A model generated the notes under the pieces. The model searched no databases and was not told the origin of the DNA. It saw only the letters and a list, made by a program, of their open reading frames with translations. Shown piece by piece: positions 1-9,136 of a DNA stretch of 43,519 nt (its first letter is position 1; every line of letters starts with the position of its first letter). Position numbers and translations under genes: made by a program. Source of the stretch: Burkholderiales bacterium (GTDB taxonomy: Bacteria; Pseudomonadota; Gammaproteobacteria; Burkholderiales; Burkholderiaceae_C); contig CANCVB010000023.1 of NCBI GenBank assembly GCA_947381415.1, positions 1 through 43,519 of the forward strand. Reading direction: 5' to 3'.

Positions 1-349
1 TAACGAACTCGTCTAAAGCGCTTTCGGTTCCTAAATGAGACGTTAAGACATCTAAAACGTCAAATTCATCCTCGCCGTTGTCCCCTCCAAAGTCGCTGAA
101 ATTGGAAAAAAGGGCTTTTCGGGTCTTTTGACGCCTGAACCAATCCAAAGTGGTGTTGGACAAGATGCGCTGAAAGAGCATTGGGAGTTCATCGACGGGC
201 TTGTCTCCGTAATGCTCTGCCAACTTCATCATGCTGTCTTGAACAATATCCAATGCGGACTCCTCTTCTCGAACGTGAAAAACTGTTCGTTTGAAAGCGC
301 GCTTTTCAATTCCAATCAGAAAATCAGAGAGTTCTTTGTCAGAAGCCAA
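1..349 (-). CDS. RNA polymerase sigma factor, sigma-70 family (partial, 3' end outside window)
   Basis: The minus-strand frame open from 349 to the window edge encodes about 116 residues, beginning LASDKELSDFLIGIEKRAFK. It continues with a sigma region-2-like helix pattern: an acidic EEESALDIVQDSMMKLAEHY stretch, then DELPMLFQRILSNTTLDWFR and RRQKTRKA. In sigma factors region 2 binds the core enzyme clamp and the -10 element. The frame has an upstream TAA at 365-367 and no ATG before residue 40, so TTG at 347-349 is the likely start. No clear Shine-Dalgarno precedes it. It is divergent from ilvB. A sigma factor beside ilvB is, from memory, a recurrent arrangement in Comamonadaceae. The specific regulon cannot be told because the C-terminal -35-binding region is outside the window. 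Confidence 0.75.
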   Translation of the reverse strand, partial: MASDKELSDFLIGIEKRAFKRTVFHVREEESALDIVQDSMMKLAEHYGDKPVDELPMLFQRILSNTTLDWFRRQKTRKALFSNFSDFGGDNGEDEFDVLDVLTSHLGTESALDEFV

Positions 350-620
350 GGCTAGGTTGCAACTTTATTGAAAAGAGCGCCCAAACAGAGGGCGAAGTCA
401 GAAAAAAAGATATTTTGATTATGGCATCGCATCCCGTTGGAAGCCATTGAGGACTTTTAAGGTCATTTCAATGTCATAATAGCAGGCTGTCAAACTAAAA
501 GGGTTCAAGTTTGGTGTTAAACGCCTGTAGCTTGTAATCCAAAGTCTTGATGCACTTTCAAAAGAAGACGCAAAAAGGCAACCTAGTTTTTTCGTTTGCG
601 AAATTCACAAAGGTTACATC
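350..620. other. Divergent intergenic region between sigma factor gene and ilvB
   Basis: This 271-base stretch holds the control regions of both divergent genes. A CATAAT hexamer at 475-480 is the best -10-like match toward ilvB, but no good -35 lies at the right distance. A small hairpin (CGCCC at 378-382 with GGGCG at 390-394) lies just upstream of the sigma factor start. A weak inverted repeat (CGCAAA at 569-574 with TTTGCG at 595-600) brackets the ilvB leader. I see no gene and no convincing branched-chain leader peptide here, in contrast to leuA. Confidence 0.4.
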
Positions 621-2402
621 ATGGAAATCTCTAAGGCGGAGCTTCAATCCGCAGCCCAGGCCAGTGCACTGAGCCAAACCCCCATCGAAATCAATGGTTC
701 TGACATTCTCGTCAAGTCTTTGCAGGCTGAAGGTGTCCAATTTGTCTGGGGTTATCCAGGTGGCGCGGTATTGCATATTTACGATGCGCTTTACAAACAA
801 AATACCATTGAGCATGTGCTGGTTCGCCACGAGCAGGCGGCTGTTCATGCAGCAGATGGCTATGCCCGAGCGACTGGCGAAGTAGGCGTTGCCTTGGTGA
901 CTTCGGGCCCAGGCGTGACCAACGCGGTGACGGGTATTGCAACGGCCTATATGGACAGCATTCCAATGGTCATCATCACTGGTCAGGTGCCAACCCATGC
1001 CATTGGTTTGGATGCTTTCCAAGAGTGTGACACTGTCGGTATCACGCGACCTATTGTGAAACACAATTTTTTGGTCAAAGATGTGCGCGAAATGGCCGAC
1101 ATCATGAAAAAGGCCTTTCACATTGCCCGAACGGGTCGCCCCGGCCCCGTCGTGGTCGATATTCCCAAAGATGTGTCCTTTAAAAAGACCATATACGCAG
1201 GTTATCCCACTGATGTCGAAATGCGTTCGTACAACCCCGTGCGCAAAGGTCACAGTGGACAAATTCGCAAGGCTCTTCAACTCTTGGTAGGCGCGAAAAG
1301 GCCTTTCATCTACACCGGCGGCGGTGTGCTCATGAGCGAGGCTTCAGCCGAGTTGCGAACCTTGGTGGATATGTTGGGCTACCCTTGTACCAATACCTTG
1401 ATGGGATTGGGCGCCTACCCTGCCAGTGACCGTAAATTTTTAGGCATGTTGGGCATGCACGGCACAATCGAAGCCAATAACGCCATGCAAAATTGCGATG
1501 TGTTGTTGGCAGTGGGTGCGCGTTTTGATGACAGGGTGATTGGAAACCCCAAACATTTTGCGCAAAATGAACGCAAGATCATTCATATCGATATTGACCC
1601 ATCCAGCATTTCCAAGCGTGTCAAGGTAGACATTCCCATTGTTGGCGACGTCAAAGAAGTGCTGACAGAGATGATTGGAATGTTGCGAGAGCTGTCTGCC
1701 AAGCCTGATCCGCAAAGTTTGGCTTCATGGTGGGAAACCATTGAAGGCTGGCGTTCACGCCATTGCCTGAAGTATGACCGTGGCAGCTCTGACGTGATCA
1801 AACCGCAGTACGTGGTTGAGACCTTATGGAGCATGACCAAAGATGCTGACGCTTACATCACATCCGATGTCGGTCAACACCAAATGTGGGCTGCGCAATA
1901 TTACCGATTCGATCAACCACGTCGCTGGATCAACTCCGGTGGCTTGGGAACCATGGGCGTGGGTATTCCATACGCCATGGGGATCAAATTGGCCAAGCCT
2001 GACAGCGAGGTGTATTGCGTCACCGGTGAGGGCTCGGTTCAAATGTGTATACAAGAGCTCTCTACCTGCTTGCAATACAACACGCCCATCAAGATCGTTG
2101 CTTTGAATAACCGCTATTTAGGCATGGTCCGTCAGTGGCAAGAGATTGAATATTCAGGTCGCTACAGCCACAGTTACATGGACGCCTTGCCAAATTTCGT
2201 CAAACTCGCAGAAGCCTACGGGCATGTGGGTATGTTGATTGAGCGTCCAGAAGACGTTGAACCGGCTCTTCGCGAAGCTCGCAAGCTCAAAGATCGCACT
2301 GTTTTCATGGACTTTCGTACCGACCCCACAGAAAACGTGTTTCCCATGGTTCAAGCTGGCAAAGGCATCACAGAAATGCTTTTGGGCAGTGAGGATCTCT
2401 AA
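621..2402 (+). CDS. ilvB: Acetolactate synthase, large (catalytic) subunit
   Basis: 593 residues, full length for bacterial AHAS catalytic subunits. It joins two pyruvates to 2-acetolactate, or pyruvate plus 2-oxobutyrate to 2-aceto-2-hydroxybutyrate, the first common step of valine, leucine and isoleucine synthesis, using ThDP, Mg and FAD in the cytoplasm. The N-terminal ThDP-binding domain carries the catalytic glutamate in RHEQAAVHAADG (E71). The C-terminal ThDP/Mg motif reads GEGSVQM, with Glu where E. coli IlvI has Asp; I recall this in other betaproteobacteria. A central FAD/DHS-like domain lies between. The start ATG follows an AAAGG-like ribosome site. It heads an ilvB-ilvN-ilvC run and is divergent from the sigma factor gene. 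Alternative names ilvI/ilvG are possible. Confidence 0.97.
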   Translation: MEISKAELQSAAQASALSQTPIEINGSDILVKSLQAEGVQFVWGYPGGAVLHIYDALYKQNTIEHVLVRHEQAAVHAADGYARATGEVGVALVTSGPGVTNAVTGIATAYMDSIPMVIITGQVPTHAIGLDAFQECDTVGITRPIVKHNFLVKDVREMADIMKKAFHIARTGRPGPVVVDIPKDVSFKKTIYAGYPTDVEMRSYNPVRKGHSGQIRKALQLLVGAKRPFIYTGGGVLMSEASAELRTLVDMLGYPCTNTLMGLGAYPASDRKFLGMLGMHGTIEANNAMQNCDVLLAVGARFDDRVIGNPKHFAQNERKIIHIDIDPSSISKRVKVDIPIVGDVKEVLTEMIGMLRELSAKPDPQSLASWWETIEGWRSRHCLKYDRGSSDVIKPQYVVETLWSMTKDADAYITSDVGQHQMWAAQYYRFDQPRRWINSGGLGTMGVGIPYAMGIKLAKPDSEVYCVTGEGSVQMCIQELSTCLQYNTPIKIVALNNRYLGMVRQWQEIEYSGRYSHSYMDALPNFVKLAEAYGHVGMLIERPEDVEPALREARKLKDRTVFMDFRTDPTENVFPMVQAGKGITEMLLGSEDL

Positions 2403-2494
2403 CCCTTTACAAACCACACATTCGAGGAATCTATTGACAACCGAGCTTGCAGGTTACCGCCTGTGGGGGAGGGTTGCGAAAAGAGGAATCCACT

Positions 2495-2986
2495 ATGAAA
2501 CACATCATTGCAGTGCTTATTGAAAACGAAGCGGGCGCATTGTCCAGGGTCGTGGGCTTGTTCTCCGCGCGTGGCTACAACATCGAGTCCTTGACCGTAG
2601 CGCCAACCGAAGATCCCAGCTTGTCACGCATTACCTTGCAAACTTCTGGCTCGGACGATGTGATTGAACAAATCACCAAGCACCTCAACCGCTTGATTGA
2701 AGTGGTCAAGGTGGTTGATTTGACAGAAGGTGCTTACACCGAACGCGAATTGATGTTGGTCAAAGTGCGTGCGGTTGGAAAAGAGCGCGAAGAAATGAAG
2801 CGCATGGCCGATATTTTTCGCGGCCGTGTGATCGATGTGACTGACAAAAGTTACACCATCGAACTGACTGGCGATGTGGCCAAAAACGATGCTTTTCTAG
2901 AAGCCATCGAACACAGCGCTATTTTGGAAACAGTGCGCACCGGCGCTTGCGGTATCGGCCGTGGCGAACGTGTTTTGCGCGTTTAA
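2495..2986 (+). CDS. ilvN: Acetolactate synthase, small (regulatory) subunit
   Basis: 163 residues starting MKHIIAVLIENEAGALSRVV, the canonical N-terminus of IlvH/IlvN. An upstream in-frame ATG at 2447 was rejected because the segment between is not family-like and AAGAGGA sits at good distance before 2495. An N-terminal ACT domain (about residues 3-75, with NEAGALSRVVGLF and RGYNIESLTV) binds valine. The C-terminal half (ELMLVKVRA onward) contacts the catalytic subunit. The protein raises catalytic activity and gives valine feedback inhibition. It lies 92 bases after ilvB and 27 before ilvC. Confidence 0.96.
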   Translation: MKHIIAVLIENEAGALSRVVGLFSARGYNIESLTVAPTEDPSLSRITLQTSGSDDVIEQITKHLNRLIEVVKVVDLTEGAYTERELMLVKVRAVGKEREEMKRMADIFRGRVIDVTDKSYTIELTGDVAKNDAFLEAIEHSAILETVRTGACGIGRGERVLRV

Positions 2987-4029
<1,043 letters not shown>

Positions 4030-4030
<1 letters not shown>

Positions 4031-4680
4031 TGAAGCATTACCCCCATCCGATTTTGGCCCGCGAGGGATGGCCGTTCATAGGCTTGGCACTGGTGCTGAG
4101 CCTGTTGTCAACCCTGTTCTGGGGCTGTGTTGCAGCCATCCCTTTCTACATCGTGTTGGTGTTTGTGGTTCAGTTTTTTCGCGACCCACCACGTGCAGTG
4201 CCAGAGCAGGCAAATGCGGTTCTCTCGCCAGCAGATGGCCGCATTGTCAAGATTGAAAAAGTACGGGACCCCTATGCCGACCGTGATGCATTGCTCATCA
4301 GTGTTTTCATGAACGTATTCAATGTGCATAGCAACCGTGCCAGTGTGGACGGTGTTGTGCGCGCTGTTCAATACTTTCCTGGTCTGTTCGTGAACGCCGA
4401 TCTGGACAAAGCCTCATCTGAAAACGAGCGCAATGCGGTTGTGATTGACGCCACTGTCAATGGGCAATCGCATGTGGTGACTTTGGTGCAGGTGGCCGGA
4501 TTGATTGCCAGAAGAATTCTTTGTTACGTTCATCCTGCTGATGTTTTGAGCAAAGGTGAGCGTTATGGCTTTATCCGCTTTGGTTCAAGAGTGGACGTGT
4601 ATCTGCCCTTGAGCGCGATCCCTCAGGTCGCACCAGGTGACAAAGTCAGTGCAACTTCTACTGTATTGGCCACGCTTTAA
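4030..4680 (+). CDS. psd: Phosphatidylserine decarboxylase proenzyme, short form
   Basis: 216 residues. It decarboxylates phosphatidylserine to phosphatidylethanolamine at the inner membrane. A hydrophobic stretch at about residues 14-50 anchors it. The C-terminal [11 protein letters not shown] contains the self-cleavage site between G185 and S186, where the serine becomes the pyruvoyl prosthetic group, so beta and alpha chains arise from one proenzyme. Length and this FGSR site fit the short type PSD rather than the about 300-residue LGST type of E. coli. It overlaps ilvC by one base (TGATG) and is followed after seven bases by pssA, the preceding enzyme of the same pathway. Confidence 0.95.
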
Positions 4681-4687
4681 CACCACC

Positions 4688-5491
4688 ATGACACTGCCTG
4701 AATCTGATGACTTGATAGACGAACCTCGCAGTCGATTGCGAAAGGGCATTTATGTCCTGCCCAACTTGTTTACCTTGGCCGCGTTGTTCGGTGGTTTTTA
4801 TGCCATTGTGATGGCCATGAACAACCAGTTTGAGGCGTCAGCCATCGGTATTTTTTGCTCTATCGTGCTTGACAGCTTAGACGGTCGGGTTGCCCGAATG
4901 ACCAATACCCAAACCGAATTTGGCGCTCAAATGGATTCATTGGCCGATATGGTGTCATTTGGCGCGGCCCCAGCACTCATCACCTATGAGTGGGCCCTCA
5001 AGGATTTGGGACGCTGGGGATGGTTTGCTGCGTTTGTGTACTGTGCGTGTGCCGCACTTCGCTTGGCCAGGTTCAATGTCAATATCACCGCCGTCGATAA
5101 ACGTTTTTTTCAAGGCTTGCCATCGCCTGCGGCAGCTGCTTTGGTGATGGGGTTTATTTGGTTGATGACCGATTTGGGTTTTTCAGCCTTTGACAACCGT
5201 TGGGTGATGTTTGCGGTGTGTTTGTATGCAGGCTTGACCATGGTCAGCAACGTCCCTTTCTACAGTTTCAAAGATTTTCAAATGCGCAAAAGTGTGCCTT
5301 TTGCTGTGATTGTTTCCATCGCTTTGGTTATCGCACTCATCAATATTCACCCACCGACAGTGCTTTTCAGTTTGTTTCTTGTCTACGGTACCAGTGGTTA
5401 TGTCGTTCATGTGTGGCGACGCTCGAAAGGCATGCAGACCAGCGTCATCAGCACATCTACCGAAGAGCCTGACGAAAAAGGACTGCACTGA
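4688..5491 (+). CDS. pssA: CDP-diacylglycerol--serine O-phosphatidyltransferase
   Basis: 267 residues from ATG 4688 (MTLPESDDLIDEPRSRLRKG). It makes phosphatidylserine from CDP-diacylglycerol and serine, supplying Psd. The CDP-alcohol phosphotransferase signature is complete: DSLDGRVAR, eight residues, then G, three residues, D and three residues, D (FGAQMDSLAD). Several hydrophobic segments follow (FAAFVYCACAALRLARF, AAALVMGFIWLMTDLGF, PFAVIVSIALVIALINI), fitting an integral membrane enzyme of the Bacillus-like PssA type. An in-frame upstream ATG at 4637 lies inside psd and lacks family character. It is the last gene before the leucine attenuator. Confidence 0.95.
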   Translation: MTLPESDDLIDEPRSRLRKGIYVLPNLFTLAALFGGFYAIVMAMNNQFEASAIGIFCSIVLDSLDGRVARMTNTQTEFGAQMDSLADMVSFGAAPALITYEWALKDLGRWGWFAAFVYCACAALRLARFNVNITAVDKRFFQGLPSPAAAALVMGFIWLMTDLGFSAFDNRWVMFAVCLYAGLTMVSNVPFYSFKDFQMRKSVPFAVIVSIALVIALINIHPPTVLFSLFLVYGTSGYVVHVWRRSKGMQTSVISTSTEEPDEKGLH

Positions 5492-5520
5492 AACTGCTTA
5501 TGGCCATGCGGGCAATGGCC

Positions 5521-5531
5521 TGTGATATATT
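5521..5531 (+). promoter_or_regulatory. Putative -10 region of the leucine leader/leuA promoter
   Basis: TGTGATATATT at 5521-5531 gives a TATATT -10-like hexamer at 5526-5531, or an extended -10 starting with TG at 5521. No good -35 is visible. If this is the promoter, transcription would start at about 5536-5539, at or within two bases of the leader ATG at 5538. The leader ORF would then be translated from a leaderless or nearly leaderless transcript, which fits the absence of a Shine-Dalgarno. Confidence 0.4.
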
Positions 5532-5537
5532 TAAACC

Positions 5538-5591
5538 ATGAACTTTTCGCTACACCTGCTGCTTCTAAGCTTTCACGGGCTGGATCAGTAG
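5538..5591 (+). CDS. leuL: Leucine-rich leader peptide of the leuA attenuator
   Basis: A 17-codon ORF reads MNFSLHLLLLSFHGLDQ then TAG. Six of its 17 codons are leucine, with four in a row (CTG CTG CTT CTA), and it sits directly ahead of a rho-independent terminator and leuA. This is the classic layout of ribosome-mediated attenuation. With charged tRNA-Leu plentiful the ribosome runs through and the terminator forms. When leucine is scarce the ribosome stalls at the Leu run, freeing a downstream segment to form an antiterminator. No Shine-Dalgarno is visible and the ATG may lie at the transcript start. The symbol leuL is used by analogy with enterobacterial leaders; the peptide itself is not otherwise recognised. 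Confidence 0.85.
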   Translation: MNFSLHLLLLSFHGLDQ

Positions 5592-5610
5592 CGTTTGCGC
5601 AATTTTCCCC

Positions 5611-5642
5611 AAGGCCCGTTTGCTACCGCACCGGGCCTTTTT
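5611..5642 (+). terminator. Attenuator terminator upstream of leuA
   Basis: AAGGCCCG at 5611-5618 pairs perfectly with CGGGCCTT at 5632-5639 across a 13-base loop, and the stem runs into TTTTT at 5638-5642. An alternative partner lies in the 3' part of the leader ORF: ACGGGC at 5575-5580 is complementary to GCCCGT at 5614-5619, which includes most of the terminator's 5' arm. This gives a simple antiterminator when a ribosome stalls on the leucine codons at 5556-5567. Confidence 0.88.
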
Positions 5643-5694
5643 CATTGGAGCTCAACGGTTGGCATCTCAAATTTGTATTTTCAGGAGCTAAGAC

Positions 5695-7233
5695 ATGGCT
5701 GATAAATTGATCATCTTTGATACCACTTTACGTGATGGTGAACAGTCCCCAGGGGCTTCCATGACGCGTGACGAAAAACTGCGTATTGCCCGTCAACTGG
5801 AACGTTTGCGTGTGGATGTCATTGAGGCTGGATTTGCCGCCAGTTCAGATGGTGATTTTGAAGCGGTTAAAGCGATTGCCAATGCGATCACCGACTCTAC
5901 TGTTTGTTCTCTTTCGCGTGCGAATGATCGCGATATTTCGCGTGCGGCAGAGGCCTTGAAAGGCGCCAAACATGCACGCATTCACACCTTTATCGCCACT
6001 TCTGCGCTGCACATGGAAAAAAAGCTGCGTATGACGCCTGATCAGGTGTTTGAGCAAGCCAAGCAGTCGGTGCGATTTGCCCGTAACTTGGTGGCGGATG
6101 TGGAATTCAGCCCTGAGGATGGTTACCGCAGTGACATGGATTTTTTGTGTCGAATTTTGGAAGCGGTCATCTCCGAAGGCGCAACCACCATCAACGTACC
6201 CGACACCGTGGGCTATGCGGTGCCTGCGTTGTACGGTCAGTTCATCAAAACATTGCGTGAGCGTATTCCCAATTCTGACAAGGCCATATGGTCGGTGCAT
6301 TGCCACAATGATTTGGGCATGGCGGTTGCCAATTCTTTGGCTGGCGTTCAAATTGGTGGCGCTAGACAGGTGGAGTGCACCATCAACGGCTTAGGTGAGC
6401 GTGCAGGCAATTGCTCGCTGGAAGAAATCGTGATGGCTGTCAAGACACGCAAAGATTACTTTGGCTTGGAGCTTGGCATTGATACCAAACACATTTTGGC
6501 AGCGAGCCGAATGGTTAGCCAAACCACCGGTTTTGTGGTTCAGCCAAACAAAGCGGTGGTGGGTGCCAACGCATTTGCACATGCCTCAGGCATCCATCAA
6601 GACGGTGTGTTGAAAGCCCGTGACACCTATGAAATCATGCGCGCGGAGGATGTGGGCTGGGGTTCTAACAAAATTGTGTTGGGCAAGCTCAGTGGTCGCA
6701 ATGCCTTTAAGCAGCGCTTAGAAGATTTAGGCGTAGAACTCGACAGCGAAGCAGAAACCAATGCGGCATTTGGTCGCTTCAAAGAATTGGCAGACCGTAA
6801 AAGTGAAATCTTTGATGAGGACATCTTGGCCTTGGTCAGCGAGGAAAGCATTTCGCATGACAACGATGTGTTTTCATTTGTAAAGTTGTCTCAGCACAGT
6901 GAAACCGGTGAAATGCCTTTCGCATCTATTGTGATCACCGACCAAGGTAAAGAGTTTGCATGCGAAGCGCATGGCAACGGCCCCGTCGACGCGTCTTTGA
7001 AAGCGATTGAAAAGCATGTGCAAAGTGGCGCAGAGATGGTGCTGTACTCGGTCAATGCCATCAGTGGTTCTACAGAAAGCCAAGGCGAAGTGACCGTGAG
7101 GCTTCAAAACAACGGCCGCATTGTCAATGGCGTAGGGTCTGACCCTGATATTGTGGTGGCATCCGCTAAAGCATACTTAAGCGCTCTGAATAAACTTCAG
7201 AGTAAATCCGAACGAGTAGCTGCACAAGGCTGA
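5695..7233 (+). CDS. leuA: 2-isopropylmalate synthase
   Basis: 512 residues, typical of class I LeuA. It condenses acetyl-CoA with 2-oxoisovalerate, the committed step of leucine synthesis. The N-terminal TIM barrel opens with [16 protein letters not shown] and carries metal-binding [13 protein letters not shown] and [15 protein letters not shown] linker with [12 protein letters not shown] follows, then the C-terminal regulatory (LeuA dimer) domain from about residue 385, where leucine binds in the family. An AGGAGC site precedes ATG. It is isolated from pssA by 203 bases holding the leader peptide and attenuator, so it is likely controlled by leucine at transcription as well as by feedback. 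A strong terminator follows at 7291. Confidence 0.97.
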   Translation: MADKLIIFDTTLRDGEQSPGASMTRDEKLRIARQLERLRVDVIEAGFAASSDGDFEAVKAIANAITDSTVCSLSRANDRDISRAAEALKGAKHARIHTFIATSALHMEKKLRMTPDQVFEQAKQSVRFARNLVADVEFSPEDGYRSDMDFLCRILEAVISEGATTINVPDTVGYAVPALYGQFIKTLRERIPNSDKAIWSVHCHNDLGMAVANSLAGVQIGGARQVECTINGLGERAGNCSLEEIVMAVKTRKDYFGLELGIDTKHILAASRMVSQTTGFVVQPNKAVVGANAFAHASGIHQDGVLKARDTYEIMRAEDVGWGSNKIVLGKLSGRNAFKQRLEDLGVELDSEAETNAAFGRFKELADRKSEIFDEDILALVSEESISHDNDVFSFVKLSQHSETGEMPFASIVITDQGKEFACEAHGNGPVDASLKAIEKHVQSGAEMVLYSVNAISGSTESQGEVTVRLQNNGRIVNGVGSDPDIVVASAKAYLSALNKLQSKSERVAAQG

Positions 7234-7290
7234 TGGCCCGTTCTGCGAGCCAAATGCCAGGTGTGTGGATTTTTTTATTCACCTGAATAA

Positions 7291-7325
7291 ATACACGCAA
7301 GTCTTTGATCTTGCGTGTATTTTTA
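7291..7325 (+). terminator. Rho-independent terminator after leuA
   Basis: ATACACGCAAG at 7291-7301 and CTTGCGTGTAT at 7310-7320 form a perfect 11-bp stem with an 8-base loop, followed by a T run at 7320-7325. A second inverted repeat (TTATTCA at 7275-7281, TGAATAA at 7284-7290) lies directly upstream. Confidence 0.93.
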
Positions 7326-7339
7326 AATGGCACTACACT
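7311..7339 (+). promoter_or_regulatory. Putative promoter of the PBP7-type gene, overlapping the leuA terminator
   Basis: TTGCGT at 7311-7316 and TACACT at 7334-7339 are separated by exactly 17 bases and resemble a sigma-70 -35/-10 pair. The -35 lies inside the 3' arm of the leuA terminator. The predicted start at about 7346 gives a leader of roughly 40 bases before the ATG at 7387. Confidence 0.5.
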
Positions 7340-7386
7340 TGCACACCGAGGCCAGTTGGGCCTGTTCAGATCTCTGGGTTAAAACT

Positions 7387-8334
7387 ATGAATTCACGTTT
7401 TTTTGCAGCCTTCACGGTTGCAGCATTGCTGGTGTGGTCACCATCATCCCAGGCTGTTACCAGCAAGCAAAAACACAAATTGAGAACAGCGGTTGTCGCC
7501 AAAGCTTCGGGAAGAGTTCACAAGACATTGCCCGTGCGGCCCTCTTTCGGCGAGTTGGCTGGCTTGCATTCAGCCAGTGACGATCAAATTGCGCTCAAGT
7601 CCAGTGTGGCCTATGTGATTGACCAAGACACACAAGAAGTGTTGCTGAGCAAAAATGACCAGGCTGTATTACCCATTGCCTCGATCACCAAGTTGATGAC
7701 GGCCTTGGTGGTTCGCGAAGCAAATTTGGATATGAACGAGTCCATCACCATTTCGACTGATGACATTGACACCGAAAAAGGCAGCAGTTCACGTTTGCGT
7801 CCCGGAACCACCTTGACCCGTGGTGAGTTACTGCATTTGGCTTTGATGTCCAGTGAAAACCGAGCTGCCCATGCCTTGGGCCGCACTTACCCTGCAGGTT
7901 TGGATGCGTTCATTCACCAAATGAATGCCAAAGCCGCGCAATTAGGCATGCGTGATACGCGCTATGCTGAACCCACGGGCCTGTCCAGTCGCAACCAGTC
8001 CAGTGCCAAGGACTTGGCGACTTTGGTGGCATTTGCGGCGAACGATCCCACGCTCCGTGAGTTGTCCACTTCCAGTGGCTTCCAGGTTGAAGTGGGTCGC
8101 AAAACACTTAAATACCGTTCGACCAACCGATTGGTCTCCAATCCCAATTGGGACATCGATTTACAAAAAACTGGCTATATCTCTGAAGCTGGTCAATGTT
8201 TGGTGATGCAAGCCAAGGTAGCCGGTCGTAAATTGATCATGGTCTTTTTAGACTCTGCAGGCAAATTCAGCCGGATTGCAGATGCCGAGCGCGTTCGTCG
8301 CTGGGTCGAGACGCGTCATTCATTAACTTCTTAA
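7387..8334 (+). CDS. pbpG: D-alanyl-D-alanine endopeptidase / carboxypeptidase, PBP7 type
   Basis: 315 residues. A Sec signal peptide (MNSRFFAAFT to SSQA, residues 1-23) sends it to the periplasm, where this family cleaves peptidoglycan cross-links or terminal D-Ala. All three penicillin-binding motifs of peptidase family S11 are present: SITK (S99 nucleophile, K102), SEN (156-158) and KTG (261-263). It lacks the large C-terminal domain of PBP5/6, so PBP7 (PbpG) is the better match than DacA. An in-frame start at 7327 was rejected because it would put 20 polar residues before the signal peptide. It has its own putative promoter. Its stop codon overlaps that of the convergent IclR gene by four bases (TTAA). 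Confidence 0.9.
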   Translation: MNSRFFAAFTVAALLVWSPSSQAVTSKQKHKLRTAVVAKASGRVHKTLPVRPSFGELAGLHSASDDQIALKSSVAYVIDQDTQEVLLSKNDQAVLPIASITKLMTALVVREANLDMNESITISTDDIDTEKGSSSRLRPGTTLTRGELLHLALMSSENRAAHALGRTYPAGLDAFIHQMNAKAAQLGMRDTRYAEPTGLSSRNQSSAKDLATLVAFAANDPTLRELSTSSGFQVEVGRKTLKYRSTNRLVSNPNWDIDLQKTGYISEAGQCLVMQAKVAGRKLIMVFLDSAGKFSRIADAERVRRWVETRHSLTS

Positions 8335-9113
8335 ACAGCTTGCGGGCTCCCCAAATCAAGGGAGATCTTGCGAGCTGTGTCTTGTAACTTGGGCAGCCAA
8401 GATTCGTCAAGACGATCTGCAGGGGCGGATATGGATAAACCTGCAATCAGTTTGCCTTGGTCATCGTAAATACCCGCCGCCATGCATCTGACGCCGAGCT
8501 CCAATTCCTCGTTGTCGTGAGCCATACCCGTTTGGCGTGATTTCGAGATCTCTTTTTCAAGCATGGGTAGGGTGGTGATGCTGTTGCGGGTATGCCCAGG
8601 CAAACCGGTCCGGTTGGCATACGCGCGTACACGCACATTGTCATCGGCGGCCAAAAATAACTTGCCAACCGAGGTCAGGTGCAAAGGCGCTCTGCCGCCA
8701 ATCGCGCGGACCACTTGCATGCCTGAACGTTCGCTGTAAGCCCGTTCGATATAAACGATTTCATCGCCTTGTCGTACGCTGAGGTTCACCGGTTGTTGGG
8801 TGAGTTGATGAAGCTCTTGCATGGGCTCGATGGCCACATCACGCACATTCAAACGGGCTTTGACGTAGTTACCCAGCTCCAACAGGCGCATACCCAGGCG
8901 GTAGTGACCTGACTCGGGCCGGTCCACGTAGCGACCTAACACCAAGTCGTTCAAGATGCGATGGGTGGTTGACGGATGTAAACCGGTTTTTTCGCTGATT
9001 TCTTTCAACGTTGCTGTGCCTTCTTTGGCAGCCAATACATCAATCAAAGTGAACATCCGCTCCAATACTTGGATAGAAGGGGCGGGGACTTGACCGGCTT
9101 GTACTTTTCGCAT
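8331..9113 (-). CDS. IclR family transcriptional regulator
   Basis: 260 residues. An N-terminal winged helix (about residues 12-75: SIQVLERMFTLIDVLA, ATLKEISEKTGLHPSTTHRIL, then wing YVDRPESGHYRLG) is followed by the IclR effector-binding domain (GDEIVYIERA, GRAPLHLTSVGKLFLA, ELELGVRCMAAGIYDDQG). Family members bind small aromatic or carboxylate ligands and control nearby catabolic genes. The target is unknown here, since neighbours are not catabolic. It lies 23 bases after bpt on the same strand, so it may be the third gene of an aat-bpt operon. It is convergent with pbpG. Confidence 0.92.
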   Translation of the reverse strand: MRKVQAGQVPAPSIQVLERMFTLIDVLAAKEGTATLKEISEKTGLHPSTTHRILNDLVLGRYVDRPESGHYRLGMRLLELGNYVKARLNVRDVAIEPMQELHQLTQQPVNLSVRQGDEIVYIERAYSERSGMQVVRAIGGRAPLHLTSVGKLFLAADDNVRVRAYANRTGLPGHTRNSITTLPMLEKEISKSRQTGMAHDNEELELGVRCMAAGIYDDQGKLIAGLSISAPADRLDESWLPKLQDTARKISLDLGSPQAV

Positions 9114-9136
9114 GGCGATATCTTACAAGAGCAGGG

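Noticed and set aside
421-450. Nine-codon ORF ahead of ilvB as a possible branched-chain leader peptide
   Set aside because: It contains no run of Ile, Val or Leu codons and no terminator follows, unlike the leuA leader.
569-600. Inverted repeat CGCAAA/TTTGCG before ilvB as an attenuator
   Set aside because: The stem is short and AT-rich with a large loop, and no T tract follows it in position to terminate.
558-1280. Long minus-strand open frame opposite ilvB
   Set aside because: It lies wholly antisense to a highly conserved enzyme and its translation has no family character; such mirror frames are expected in this codon usage.
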